A stretch of 64,000 nucleotides of DNA from Bolinopsis microptera (taxonomy: Eukaryota > Ctenophora > Tentaculata > Lobata > Bolinopsidae), in contig NC_087073.1 in the NCBI RefSeq assembly GCF_026151205.1, positions 3,150,501 to 3,214,500 of the forward strand. Direction: 5' to 3'. Made by a program: the position numbers and the translations under genes. Shown here piece after piece: positions 25,201 through 31,899 of this stretch. Every line of letters begins with the position of its first letter. The stretch's first letter is position 1. A model generated the notes under the pieces. It was not told where the DNA came from, ran no database searches, and worked only from the letters and a program-made list of their open reading frames with translations.

Positions 25201-28200
25201 TCACTGATTACCCCCTCCCCCCCCCCCCCTCCCAACATTTGTAATGCTGACTGATTACCCCCCCCCCCCCCAACATTTGTAATACTCACTGATTACCCCC
25301 TCCCCCCCCAACATTTGTAATACTCACTGATTACCCCCTCCCCCCAACATTTGTAATACTCACTGATTACCCCCTCCCCCCCCCCCAACATTTGTAATAC
25401 TCACTGATTACCCCCCCCCAACATTTGTAATATTTACTGATTACCCCCTCCCCCCCCCCCCCCCCCTGAACATTTTTAATACTCACTGATTACTTCTGTA
25501 AGGTAAAATATACGCACACTGCACAGTAGTCACTTCTGTACGGTAAAGTTTCATAGAGCTATTCTGGTAGAACGCAGCTTACTACCCTACTATAATTAAC
25601 ACCCTGTTTCGCACACAACTACCGGACGCAAACAAAGTGTGCAGCGCCAAATCCCTAACCACACAAAGTACTCACGGTAACCATGGTAACTCACGTAAGT
25701 TTGTGCGCCCGTCAGAGTGCCCTGAGCGGTAAAGTTGAGAGTTATAAGACTGGTAAAGCGGGTACTATGTGTGTTACTCTCGCTCAGACAACAACCAAAG
25801 GAGTCCAGGAGCGCCAGGGCTGCTGTGAACTTCTCCGAGGGTAACCCGCCTTTTGGGTTACAGTGAACCTGAGAGGAGATTAGGGATGTTATATTATTAT
25901 CAGCAGCACTAATAAGAGAAGAAACCGTACAAACAGTAGAACAAACAACAGTGTGCCCTTCACAGAGTTCTCTGATATGGAGGTGATTTGTTATAGTACT
26001 ATGTTTACAGTACACTTCACAGTACACTTCACAAATAAAAAGAAGGCTCTCCTACCTGAGCGTAATAGTGGACGATGTAGTGAAGGCTCTCCTACCTGAG
26101 CGTAATAGTGGACGATGTAGTGAAGGCTCTCCTACCTGAGCGTAATAGTGGACGATGTAGTGAAGGCTCTCCTACCTGAGCGTAATAGTGGACGATGTAG
26201 TGAAGGCTCTCCTACCTGAGCGTAATAGTGGACGATGTAGTGAAGGCTCTCCTACCTGAGCGTAATAGTGGACGATGTAGTGAAGGCTCTCCTACCTGAG
26301 CGTAATAGTGGACGATGTAGTGAAGGCTCTCCTACCTGAGCGTAATAGTGGACGATGTAGTGAAGGCTCTCCTACCTGAGCGTAATAGTGGACGATGTAG
26401 TGAAGGCTCTCCTACCTGAGCGTAATAGTGGACGATGTAGTGAAGGCTCTCCTACCTGAGCGTAATAGTGGACGATGTAGTGAAGGCTCTCCTACCTGAG
26501 CGTAATAGTGGACGATGTAGTGAAGGCTCTCCTACCTGAGCGTAATAGTGGACGATGTAGTGAAGGCTCTCCTACCTGAGCGTAATAGTGGACGATGTAG
26601 TGAAGGCTCTCCTACCTGAGCGTAATAGTGGACGATGTAGTGAAGGCTCTCCTACCTGAGCGTAATAGTGGACGATGTAGTGAAGGCTCTCCTACCTGAG
26701 CGTAATAGTGGACGATGTAGTGAAGGCTCTCCTACCTGAGCGTAATAGTGGACGATGTAGTGAAGGCTCTCCTACCTGAGCGTAATAGTGGACGATGTAG
26801 TGAAGGCTCTCCTACCTGAGCGTAATAGTGGACGATGTAGTGAAGGCTCTCCTACCTGAGCGTAATAGTGGACGATGTAGTGAAGGCTCTCCTACCTGAG
26901 CGTAATAGTGGACGATGTAGTGAAGGGCGGTGGATTTGCCGCTACCAGTGGGGCCACACAACACGATACTCTGCTCAGTGTGGGTAGCCAACATCTTGAG
27001 GTGGGCCTGTTTAGCCGTCTTGTAGAGGTGGGGCGGCATCTTGTTGTAGTGCATGTTCCGGAACATTGACATCACCTGCAGAGGAGGGTATTAATACTAG
27101 TGGGGAGGTGATTAGATTTAGAGTTTGTTTTGACACGTGTCAGGATGAACCTGTAAAATGGTTGGCACGTGTTGTATAAACAGGAGTTAAATCCTGAGAC
27201 AGAAGTTTTGGAGAGAATTATTATAGATTCTAATTTCTAAGGGTCTAAAAATAGGGCGGGAAGGTGTTGAAAGTTAGCAATACGCTTCTTATTATCAGAT
27301 AAAAGGCGGATGAGAGAGAAGGGCAATAACACGTGCAAAGTACAATAACACGTGCAAAGTACACGAACTTCACGTAGTGACCAGTAATCCAGTATGAGTT
27401 ATAATAGTAATTTTATGAAGGCGTTCGGTCGTTTAATTAGGAGCTTTGAACCAATCGCTTGATCAAAAGCGTTCACCTTCTCTCTGTTTTAATATTTAGC
27501 TATTGGACTACTATATTGAATTATACCGCGGTCAGTAAGGTTCCGTTTTTACAAATAAACAGCGTACACACACACACTAACAATTACATTAGCACCAAGT
27601 TGTATGCGGTTTGCCTTACAGTTTCAACTGAGCATGTGTAGCCTTGCACAAATTGGGGAGCTTAATAATTAGTGATTACACAAACTTCTCTTTCAAGGAG
27701 TTGAAATACCGGGCGTGTAAGCAGAACTATGTGTGCTTATAGCCAGTCAGTTAGTTAGTTTGTTATCTCACACAGCACTATTACATCAACACGTTCAGAT
27801 TTTCTTTAGTTTGTTACATAATTTCAGATGGTGTAATCGGAGTTACTACGGCGTAATATATTATATTACATATTAGTATAAGCTAATAACATTTTTGCCA
27901 CACTCATGAAAAACAGCAGATTAATCAGCTGTGCAGATGAAGGTGTAAGGTTGCACGGTGGGGACACAATAAGATAATATTTCAAATAATATGCTCCAGT
28001 ATAGACAGTGTTCCAATTTGAAATGTCGCTAGATTTATCTTATTACATTGTGTTTACTCTGTTTAGCGTTTATCAGTTGAAGACTTCGATCGACTTTGAC
28101 GATCTGATATTTATAATACTAATAGATGCATAAACTGAAGAGTAAGCAGCCCTTTTTATAAAGGGCTTCTTACTCCCTAGTAAAGTATCTATATAAGCCT

Positions 28201-31089
28201 CAACAAGCACGACACAAAGTTAACGGGCCCGTACATTTGACAACTCAACCAATTTTACCTTGACAAAAACAGATGTACACGTGACAGTCTCGACATGCAA
28301 TAAAGTGACTTTACCTTTGTATTGTAGACACTGAGTTTCCTGGAAGGGTTGACGAGCAGAAGGATGTTGGCTGCTTGGGTGTGGATGAGGTTGCTCCCAA
28401 ACCTCTGCCGTAGGGTGTGAAGAACACAACTCTCGTTTAAGTGGAGTAGAGAGGCTAGGTTCTCTGCTCTGTCATATTTCGGAGGGTTCGCCTGAAAGAT
28501 TAGGACGTGTGTTGGAATGACCACCAACTGATGAACCCAACATTAAAGCTTGTGTCTCGCCGTCAGTGATCGACAGAGTCCGAGTCCTCAGCCTCGGTTG
28601 AAAAAATAAAACCTCGGTTCTCCTCGGCCTCGGTTAAATTACAATATGCCTTCCTCGACCTCGGTCGCAAATCCTGCCCTCGGTCGATCACTGCTCGCCG
28701 TAACGAGAAATATTCCAAACAGATAAAATCACCGTCACCACATTCCAACAAATAGTGTGCACTGACCGGTTCAGTATCGTATTCGTCAACCTCGATCATC
28801 CTCTGACCATTATCCAGTCTGAGCAGCACAGTACTGCTGGAGGTGTTGGTTACTGCAGTGGAGGGGAGGATGGTGCCGGCTTGGATACCGTCAGCGTGCA
28901 CATACCACACTCTTCTGGAATGTTGCCATGGTTCCTCCTGCATCTCGCTCTGGTGACGTGACAGTGTTACCTTCTCATACTATTGTATTGTAATACAATT
29001 CTCATACTAAACACTTGATAATAGTGATCTGTAACTAATTCTTTCTTACTGCGTGTTTTTTGTGCTGTATAAAAACGCAGTGTTTCTTCTATTTAACACT
29101 ATGTACAATATTGTAACTAATATTATGTTCCATGAGATGTAGTATTTGTTACGAGCTAAAAACAAGCAATTTGACGGATCACTTACATAGTTTGTCTAGA
29201 CGTTAATAACTTAAAATATAGAAAGGTTTTCAGTTCCAGCAACGCTACAGTTAACTTTGTAATTCTGATATATTAAATTACAAGCTATTCGACTCCATTT
29301 TAGCACAAAGTAATCAGCTTTCCTAAAAACAAGGCATGAAATGCACGCAACGCCCTACAAGGCAATGAGAAATGTATCATCAAGCTAGCATGCTGGAACG
29401 TGACAGCCTATCAAACAATACTATACCACTATATAAGTATACATCAGCCGTAGCTATGTAGTAGGCACGTGATTACATTCCAAAGCGGTGGTAAAAACAA
29501 AAGATGCTTCACTTGTCACATCATTCACAAACCCTAAAGCTACTGACTGAAGAGAGAGACATGGTGCTGTTGGACATGATGGAGTCGCGCTGCTCCGGCG
29601 TGATCCGCGAGTTGATTTCAGCCATCTCTGGGAGACCTTGTACCACTAGTGTCAACTCCGATCCTCCCAGCTGAAATTATAGTCACGTGATAGTAGCTGT
29701 GTGTATTGCTGTATATTATTTCAATTTTAGTGGGTAGAAGCAACTCACTATTGTACAACTTCGAACTCCCATAACTCTAAGAAAATCGAAATTTTTCCGG
29801 GAATAAGTCCTACAAACTAACTGATCAATTTCGGAACTAGAACTCTATAATCTATATATTACGTAATAATCGTTTATACTGTTGACATTTTGCACTATGA
29901 AGAGAAAGTGAATGAGAAACCACATTATTTGTACTAGATGTGAAGAGAACAATGCTATAAATAAAATATGCTGAAGCTTGTAAAGCCTTCATTTTAGATA
30001 CATAACTTTTCAAATACTGTCAACACTGTTACATGAAGAATGTAAAAAAAGTGTCGAAATACTATTAGTTAGAACAGAATAACAGATGAAACTTGATCAT
30101 AATACTGACGGTCACTTACCTCGAACAGCTCGTAGATCCTATCATTTGTTGCACCCTCCACATTTTCCCCGTTGACCTCAATAAGTCGATCTTGGGGGTA
30201 CAAGCCGGGGCCCTCCACAAAATGCTTGTCACCACCTCTTAGTAAACTAATACCAAACTTTCCTGAAAATAAGTTATTTGTGTGAGATTGAGTTTAAGAA
30301 ATAAATTTTACTTATGGTATGTGTTATCAGGCTCCACATTTCTTGATTTTTATAGCACACCTTAAATTAGCGAAGAATTAGAAATTAAATAAAAACGTTT
30401 TGGTAACCATAGTATTATACAAATTTAAATGAGTTTAAATGAATGTTAATTGTAATCAAGTTCAATTGTGATGCCAATCTTCGGGTGATCAATTGATATA
30501 ATTATAAATGTTCTGTTACTGAGTAATCATAGTTAACTGCATCACTTTTCGTATTGACCAGGATGGGACACTTTAAAGAACGTACCATCTTGATTACGGG
30601 AGAGTTTTACAGCTCTTAATTTGGGAGAGTTAGTTATATCAGCAGGATTGAGACTTATCATGCTGCTCCCGGCTGAACTAGCCTCGTCTAAATCATTTGG
30701 GGAGGTGTGTTGTCCATCCAATCCAACTCTTGCTGAAATTGACATCTGTTAATAAGAGGAAGTTCATATATTATGACAGCAGGTCTATTATACATATAAT
30801 GAAGTGACACTTGCACCACAAATGTTATATATCTAAAAGAAGGCTACACTTCTTTACCCTTCTTTAAGATATATATAACAGTACTGAAATGTAAAGGTCT
30901 GTACAGCGAGAACACCCTATTATCGAGTGCAAATATTGCGCATGGATTCACAGAAGTTTCTGAAATGTAACCTGGGTATGGAGGAGGACGGTCAGCACTG
31001 TTAAGAGTGGGAGGGGGAGCTACCTCAGCTACACTCTTCTTCTTTTTCTTGCGAAAGCTTATAAACATGTTGCCCAAAGGTTTTGACAT
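1149..31089 (-). CDS. MYO18A: Unconventional myosin-XVIII (MYO18A-like), 5' end to coiled coil
   Basis: The gene reads right to left. Exons, 5' to 3': 31089-30972, 30732-30586, 30262-30120, 29670-29533, 28949-28767, 28491-28315, 27078-26896, 25868-25695, 22643-22479, 21061-20914, 20697-20603, 14235-14111, 13815-13638, 10097-9896, 8510-8345, 7705-7516, 7379-7217, 7047-6932, 6798-6742, 6578-6513, 5854-5726, (4228-4116 uncertain), 3922-3782, 3134-2994, 1824-1756, 1603-1459, 1279-1149. All reading phases agree apart from the uncertain exon, giving about 1230 residues. The order is basic N-terminus, PDZ, SH3-like, myosin motor, IQ, WWKLF hinge and coiled coil, which is the hallmark of class XVIII myosin. 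These are actin-binding scaffold myosins with weak or no ATPase, linked to Golgi and actomyosin organisation. Vertebrate coiled coils are several hundred residues longer, so the 3' end is missing here. Confidence 0.93.
1459..1603 (-). CDS. MYO18A: Myosin-XVIII exon 26 (coiled coil, acidic break)
   Basis: Encodes EKYETLLRDNEKLRLEIEET and then a break rich in Ser and acidic residues (SSGLGSEDDEQEN). The vertebrate tail has an acidic break at the same place. Donor GCTC|GTGAGT, phase 1. Confidence 0.86.
1756..1824 (-). CDS. MYO18A: Myosin-XVIII exon 25 (coiled coil)
   Basis: A 69-bp exon encoding AANMYQTELVDRRTHENSLA, then EFK. Acceptor CTCTCAG; the donor is a weak GTTCGT. It fits the vertebrate '[20 protein letters not shown]' position. 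Confidence 0.8.
2994..3134 (-). CDS. MYO18A: Myosin-XVIII exon 24 (coiled coil)
   Basis: Encodes a heptad-repeat segment (VVLRTKVSKLEEETNSLTEQ, LEVHLQEER), the proximal tail coiled coil used for dimerisation. Acceptor TTCCACAG, donor CAG|GTTGGT. Confidence 0.9.
3782..3922 (-). CDS. MYO18A: Myosin-XVIII exon 23 (second IQ, WWKLF hinge)
   Basis: Encodes VSVIQRNALIHAELQSWGWW and KLFTRVKPLIKVH, the class XVIII lever-to-tail junction 'WPWWKLFTxVxPLI'. Acceptor ATTTCAG, donor GAG|GTAGGT, phase 0. Confidence 0.94.
4116..4228 (-). CDS. MYO18A: Possible myosin-XVIII cassette exon or alternative start
   Basis: Encodes MKKRLQAKRGGPSS, then a basic Ser/Thr-rich stretch (KSSIPTRRKTPF), ending ESADI|GTGAGT. 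The donor is good. The acceptor at 4230-4229 (GAATATAG) does not match the phase of the best donor of exon 21, while exon 21 joins exon 23 directly in phase. It may be a cassette exon, an alternative first exon (it has its own ATG at 4226), or not coding. Confidence 0.45.
5606..5711. repeat. Two-copy 53-bp tandem duplication
   Basis: Two adjacent 53-bp units (5606-5658 and 5659-5711), differing at one base (gggaacg against gggaaag), lie just downstream of exon 21 in its intron. Confidence 0.9.
5726..5854 (-). CDS. MYO18A: Myosin-XVIII exon 21 (end of motor, IQ motif)
   Basis: Encodes VFFKPGVLADLQLEKEQKL, the conserved end of the motor, and then LQSVCRGAIARKRVDG, an IQ-type light-chain site. 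Donor ATG|GTTAGT. An alternative donor eight bases upstream (G|GTCTCA) would fit the phase of the uncertain exon 4228-4116. Confidence 0.9.
6513..6578 (-). CDS. MYO18A: Myosin-XVIII exon 20 (short converter exon)
   Basis: A 66-bp exon encoding AVITILEDCELDDSRYRTG, then ISK, matching 'LLxxLDLExxxxxxGxSxV'. Acceptor TTTCAG, donor AAG|GTAAGT. Confidence 0.88.
6742..6798 (-). CDS. MYO18A: Myosin-XVIII exon 19 (short converter exon)
   Basis: A 57-bp exon encoding VYNMKRYTVHDNIVTDLKK, matching the 'RNYIVxDERxAVEELL' segment. Acceptor ACCTCAG, donor AAA|GTGAGT. Confidence 0.82.
6932..7047 (-). CDS. MYO18A: Myosin-XVIII exon 18 (converter)
   Basis: Encodes GYPDCLSFADFRRQFEVLRL, the converter motif 'GYP....F.EFRRRF.VL', followed by an acidic loop. 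Acceptor AAACAG, donor GAG|GTCAGT. Confidence 0.93.
7217..7379 (-). CDS. MYO18A: Myosin-XVIII exon 17 (HFIHCV, converter start)
   Basis: Encodes LKRTNPHFIHCVTPR and VRSQLRSTGILQFIRLYREG, the conserved 'HFVxCxxPN' and 'QLRxxGxLxxxRxxRxGYP' motifs. The phase-0 acceptor is TTTTACTCAG|GAC at 7384-7380. Confidence 0.93.
7516..7705 (-). CDS. MYO18A: Myosin-XVIII exon 16 (loop 2 region)
   Basis: Encodes a serine- and lysine-rich surface loop (KGASTITKGSPTPKALADG, RKGHSLLSSN) ending in LNYKFQL, at the place of the actin-binding loop. Donor TTG|GTAAGT. Confidence 0.85.
8345..8510 (-). CDS. MYO18A: Myosin-XVIII exon 15 (actin-binding region)
   Basis: Encodes KFVLSHCNHLINVEYDCTGW and LQQARDTSAARFAKTIVQ, equivalent to the 'F.I.H..G.V.Y...GWL' stretch. 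Acceptor GTTTCAG, donor AG|GTATGG, phase 2. Confidence 0.92.
9128..9494. repeat. 23-bp minisatellite, about 16 copies
   Basis: The unit is CCTGGTTACGTCACTATCC plus TACA. It is nearly perfect, with one variant unit near 9446. Because 23 is not a multiple of three, the array reads as a false 131-codon ORF with a 23-residue peptide repeat. It lies in the intron between exons 14 and 15. Confidence 0.95.
9896..10097 (-). CDS. MYO18A: Myosin-XVIII exon 14 (lower 50K)
   Basis: Encodes GLYWILDEESMFPGATDITF, the 'GLL.LLDEE...P.ATD..F' segment of myosin motors. Acceptor CCCACAG, donor GCTG|GTAGGT, phase 1. Confidence 0.93.
11106..11290. repeat. GC-rich tandem repeat, about 4 irregular copies
   Basis: Units of about 50 bp built from TTCGGCTTTAAGGGGGCCGG and GGTCCAGCCTGAA. 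Unit lengths vary through partial duplication. Intronic. Confidence 0.85.
12523..12805. repeat. 58-bp tandem repeat, about 5 copies
   Basis: The unit begins AAGTTTATCTGATTTGTAG and ends GATGAGATGAAGCAAG. One unit lacks its last part. Intronic. Confidence 0.9.
12946..13262. repeat. Direct duplication of about 125 bp
   Basis: 12946-13073 and 13136-13262 share the same sequence from a GAATCGAAAGT start, through TTTCAGTCCCATGGACTGG, to a run of nine A. A few substitutions and short indels separate them. Confidence 0.85.
13638..13815 (-). CDS. MYO18A: Myosin-XVIII exon 13 (switch II, relay helix)
   Basis: Encodes LVLTDMPGFQNPARP, the class XVIII form of switch II (DTPGFQNP in vertebrates, DIxGFE in active myosins), then the relay helix LLMNYASERLQAFFQHETF. 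GC-rich for this window. Donor CAG|GTTGGT. Confidence 0.95.
13970..14065. repeat. Short GTGCCGGAA-based tandem repeat
   Basis: Alternating units of CAGTGCCGGAACATTAAATA and GTGCCGGAAAACTACA, in the intron between exons 12 and 13. Confidence 0.75.
14111..14235 (-). CDS. MYO18A: Myosin-XVIII exon 12 (motor, helix before switch II)
   Basis: Encodes AIEDLAMSLYELVFSAVNTL, the relay-side helix 'LYxxLFxxLVxxxN'. Acceptor TTTTTCAG, donor CG|GTAAAT, phase 2. A short extra exon in the preceding 6.4-kb intron cannot be excluded. Confidence 0.88.
14828..15983. mobile_element. Non-autonomous DNA transposon, 1.16 kb, inverted ends
   Basis: The left end GCACAGTGGGGCT (14828-14840) is matched in inverse by AGCCCCACTGTGC (15971-15983), and CATGCTGACATTT just inside the left end recurs inverted as AAATGTCAGCATG near the right end. 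There is no transposase ORF. Target-site duplication is unclear because the flanks are themselves palindromic. It lies in the 6.4-kb intron of the myosin gene. Confidence 0.75.
16169..17449. repeat. 27-bp minisatellite, about 47 copies
   Basis: The unit is CAGACATTGTGATGTGGGTC plus ACACAAT, with recurring variants (GATGCGGGTC, CACTTAATCA, ATCACACATT) that form blocks. Since 27 is a multiple of three, long ORFs appear in several frames on both strands (for example 426 codons on +, repeat IRHCDVGHT). These are most likely not genes. Confidence 0.95.
18905..19750. mobile_element. TTAA-flanked inverted-repeat element, 846 bp
   Basis: The ends are TTAAGGCCACAGGGGGG (18905 on) and CCCCCCTGTGGCCTTAA (to 19750), an inverted pair with TTAA at each outer edge, as in piggyBac-type target sites. 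There is no transposase. The interior has several copies of GAGGTTAACCA-like sequence. Same myosin intron as the 14.8-kb element. Confidence 0.75.
20603..20697 (-). CDS. MYO18A: Myosin-XVIII exon 11 (motor)
   Basis: Encodes ARFANPTAAQIAANVLGIKY, the helix after the loop of the upper 50K region. Acceptor CAATCAG, donor CAG|GTTTGT. A 6.4-kb intron follows. Confidence 0.88.
20914..21061 (-). CDS. MYO18A: Myosin-XVIII exon 10 (motor)
   Basis: Encodes AENYAKTLEAFKFLGGV and LLTLLSAIIHLGKTGAVA, the helix pair 'AM.VLGI...ILAAIYHLG' of MYO18A. Donor GCTC|GTGAGT, phase 1. Confidence 0.92.
21448..21850. repeat. 31-bp minisatellite, 13 copies
   Basis: 403 bp equals 13 units of 31 bp beginning GAACACCAAGCTGGAACACT and ending CACGCAAG. 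Only the last units show substitutions. It is intronic, between exons 9 and 10. Confidence 0.95.
22431..22482 (-). repeat. 26-bp duplication of the exon 9 splice donor
   Basis: On the minus strand, GAGGTGAGACACTTACTGTC plus AACTGT occurs twice in a row. The first copy spans the real exon 9 donor (after 22479); the second puts an identical GAG|GTGAGA 26 bases downstream. Confidence 0.9.
22479..22643 (-). CDS. MYO18A: Myosin-XVIII exon 9 (motor)
   Basis: Encodes TCLLDRFRVV and LGYHIFYQMIEGSDD, the usual 'LLEKxRV...FHIFYxLLxG' segment of myosin motors. Donor GAG|GTGAGA. A 26-bp tandem duplication copies this donor a second time in the intron. Confidence 0.93.
24322..25492. repeat. C-run minisatellite, about 30 units
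   Basis: Each unit is AACATTTGTAATRCTCACTG plus ATTACC, followed by a C-rich run of about 7-25 bases, sometimes broken by T. Run length differs from unit to unit. The minus strand, which is the myosin transcript strand, carries the matching G runs. Intron between exons 8 and 9. Confidence 0.95.
25695..25868 (-). CDS. MYO18A: Myosin-XVIII exon 8 (switch I region)
   Basis: Encodes FTAALALLDSFGCCLSES and THSTRFTSLITLNF, at the place of switch I. The consensus NxNSSRFG is reduced to NTHSTRFT, as in other class XVIII myosins with a weakened ATPase. Donor TAC|GTGAGT. Confidence 0.93.
26041..26920 (-). repeat. 40-bp minisatellite made of a splice donor, 22 copies
   Basis: 880 bp equals 22 units of 40 bp, read here as identical apart from the first two bases of the leftmost unit. 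On the minus strand each unit is the last 25 bases of myosin exon 7 (CTACATCGTCCACTATTACG CTCAG) plus the first 15 of the intron (GTAGGAGAGCCTTCA). The array abuts the coding part of exon 7 without a break. Confidence 0.98.
26896..27078 (-). CDS. MYO18A: Myosin-XVIII exon 7 (P-loop)
   Basis: Encodes the nucleotide-binding P-loop as GPTGSGKST (about residues 343-351), in place of the GESGAGKT of conventional myosins. The exon ends ...YYAQ|GTAGGA. Its last 25 bases and the donor form the repeat unit of the 22-copy array next to it. Confidence 0.94.
28315..28491 (-). CDS. MYO18A: Myosin-XVIII exon 6 (motor N-terminal part)
   Basis: Encodes ENLASLLHLNESCVLHTLRQ, the characteristic myosin segment before the P-loop, then the strand up to VYNTK. 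Acceptor CTTTCAG, donor AAG|GTAAAG, phase 0 at both ends. Confidence 0.95.
28564..28693. mobile_element. hAT-type MITE, 130 bp
   Basis: Ends CAGTGATCGAC and GTCGATCACTG form a terminal inverted repeat, flanked by a perfect 8-bp direct repeat CTCGCCGT (28556-28563 and 28694-28701). An 8-bp target duplication and a CAG start are typical of hAT. The interior is rich in CCTCGG. It lies in the intron after myosin exon 5. Confidence 0.9.
28767..28949 (-). CDS. MYO18A: Myosin-XVIII exon 5 (SH3-like subdomain)
   Basis: Encodes RRVWYVHADGIQAGT and VEVDEYD-type residues (MIEVDEYDTEP), equivalent to the SH3-like start of the MYO18A motor. Donor CCG|GTCAGT. The stretch that follows the donor is intronic and contains a MITE. 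Confidence 0.88.
29533..29670 (-). CDS. MYO18A: Myosin-XVIII exon 4 (end of PDZ, linker)
   Basis: Encodes the last PDZ strand (SELTLVVQGLPEM) and a serine-rich linker. Acceptor TTTCAG. Donor GTTTGT at 29532-29531, chosen because it keeps phase 0. Confidence 0.8.
30120..30262 (-). CDS. MYO18A: Myosin-XVIII exon 3 (PDZ core)
   Basis: Encodes the PDZ carboxylate-binding loop and core: KFGISLLRGG, GLYPQDRLIEVNG and DRIYELFE. PDZ domains bind C-terminal peptides. Clean acceptor TTTTCAG and donor GTAAGT. Confidence 0.92.
30586..30732 (-). CDS. MYO18A: Myosin-XVIII exon 2 (linker, start of PDZ)
   Basis: Acceptor ATTTCAG|CA is the one that matches phase 1 from exon 1; the in-frame ATG at 30745 lies upstream of it. 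Encodes a serine-rich linker and the first PDZ strand (LRAVKLSRNQDG). Donor GATG|GTACGT. Confidence 0.82.
30972..31089 (-). CDS. MYO18A: Myosin-XVIII exon 1 (start codon)
   Basis: Begins with ATG at 31089. It encodes a short N-terminus with a run of five lysines (FRKKKKKSV) and then a proline-rich stretch (APPPTLN, RPPPYPG). A basic N-terminus before the PDZ domain is also found in long MYO18A isoforms. Donor CAG|GTTACA, phase 1. Confidence 0.82.
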
Positions 31090-31899
31090 TCACCACTTCA
31101 ACTTCCTATCATTGTAACTGGCTAAGGATATCGTTATAATTTGTTACAATAGTCAATTAATAAAAGTTTACAATTTCTATTTTCAAGACCTTTAAAAACA
31201 TCATTGCAATCAATACAACAGCATGATATACTATTAACTATTAGAGGTAGAACCATTTAAAAACAAGCTAGTACGGTGTGTAACAAATTTAAAATATGGA
31301 AAATTTGAATTCAAATAAGTTCTATTTGAAATCATCCATAATATTAATAGGCTAAAAACGAAATGACAATAAAAGTACAAAACATCTCAAACCCAACTGG
31401 AGACTTATAGAATGGAATTGTATTATAATTCCGTTTTATAAGTCCAAATGAGCTCTCTTATAAATTTAATAACTGACGTGTATCTGATTGGAAATGTTGG
31501 CTGTTATATAATTTAACTAGAATGTTGCCGTGGGTCATAAGGAGTCCTACAGTTGCAGTTTAGAATACTGAACATTCAGGTACAGAGTATCCCCAAAATA
31601 TTTACTTTTGTTTAGACTTTAACAAGTGTTATGATGCTCTGAAATTTTGTTAAAAATTTCAAGTCAAAACTTCACCAAGAACCTGTTTATTTAGCTCATT
31701 CATTTTTCTTCCAGAATTCTAGTGGAATATATGGAGCTGCTGCTAAGCACAGTTTACAGTTTGAAATTTATGCATGTTCTGAATTAGAAACCTATTTGAT
31801 TCCCAAAATTTCAAGGCCCTAACTCATTCAAGAGTCTGGTGACAATCATGTGATCAACCCGACAACAGCTGTGGGATTTAGTCATCTTGTGGGATTTAT
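31090..31899. other. Upstream region of the myosin gene
   Basis: AT-rich. No coding exon or clear repeat is seen. It should contain the promoter of the myosin gene, but no TATA box can be picked with confidence. Confidence 0.4.

Noticed and set aside
26041-26920. Possible CRISPR array
   Set aside because: The repeats are directly adjacent with no spacers, and the genome is animal; it is a minisatellite.
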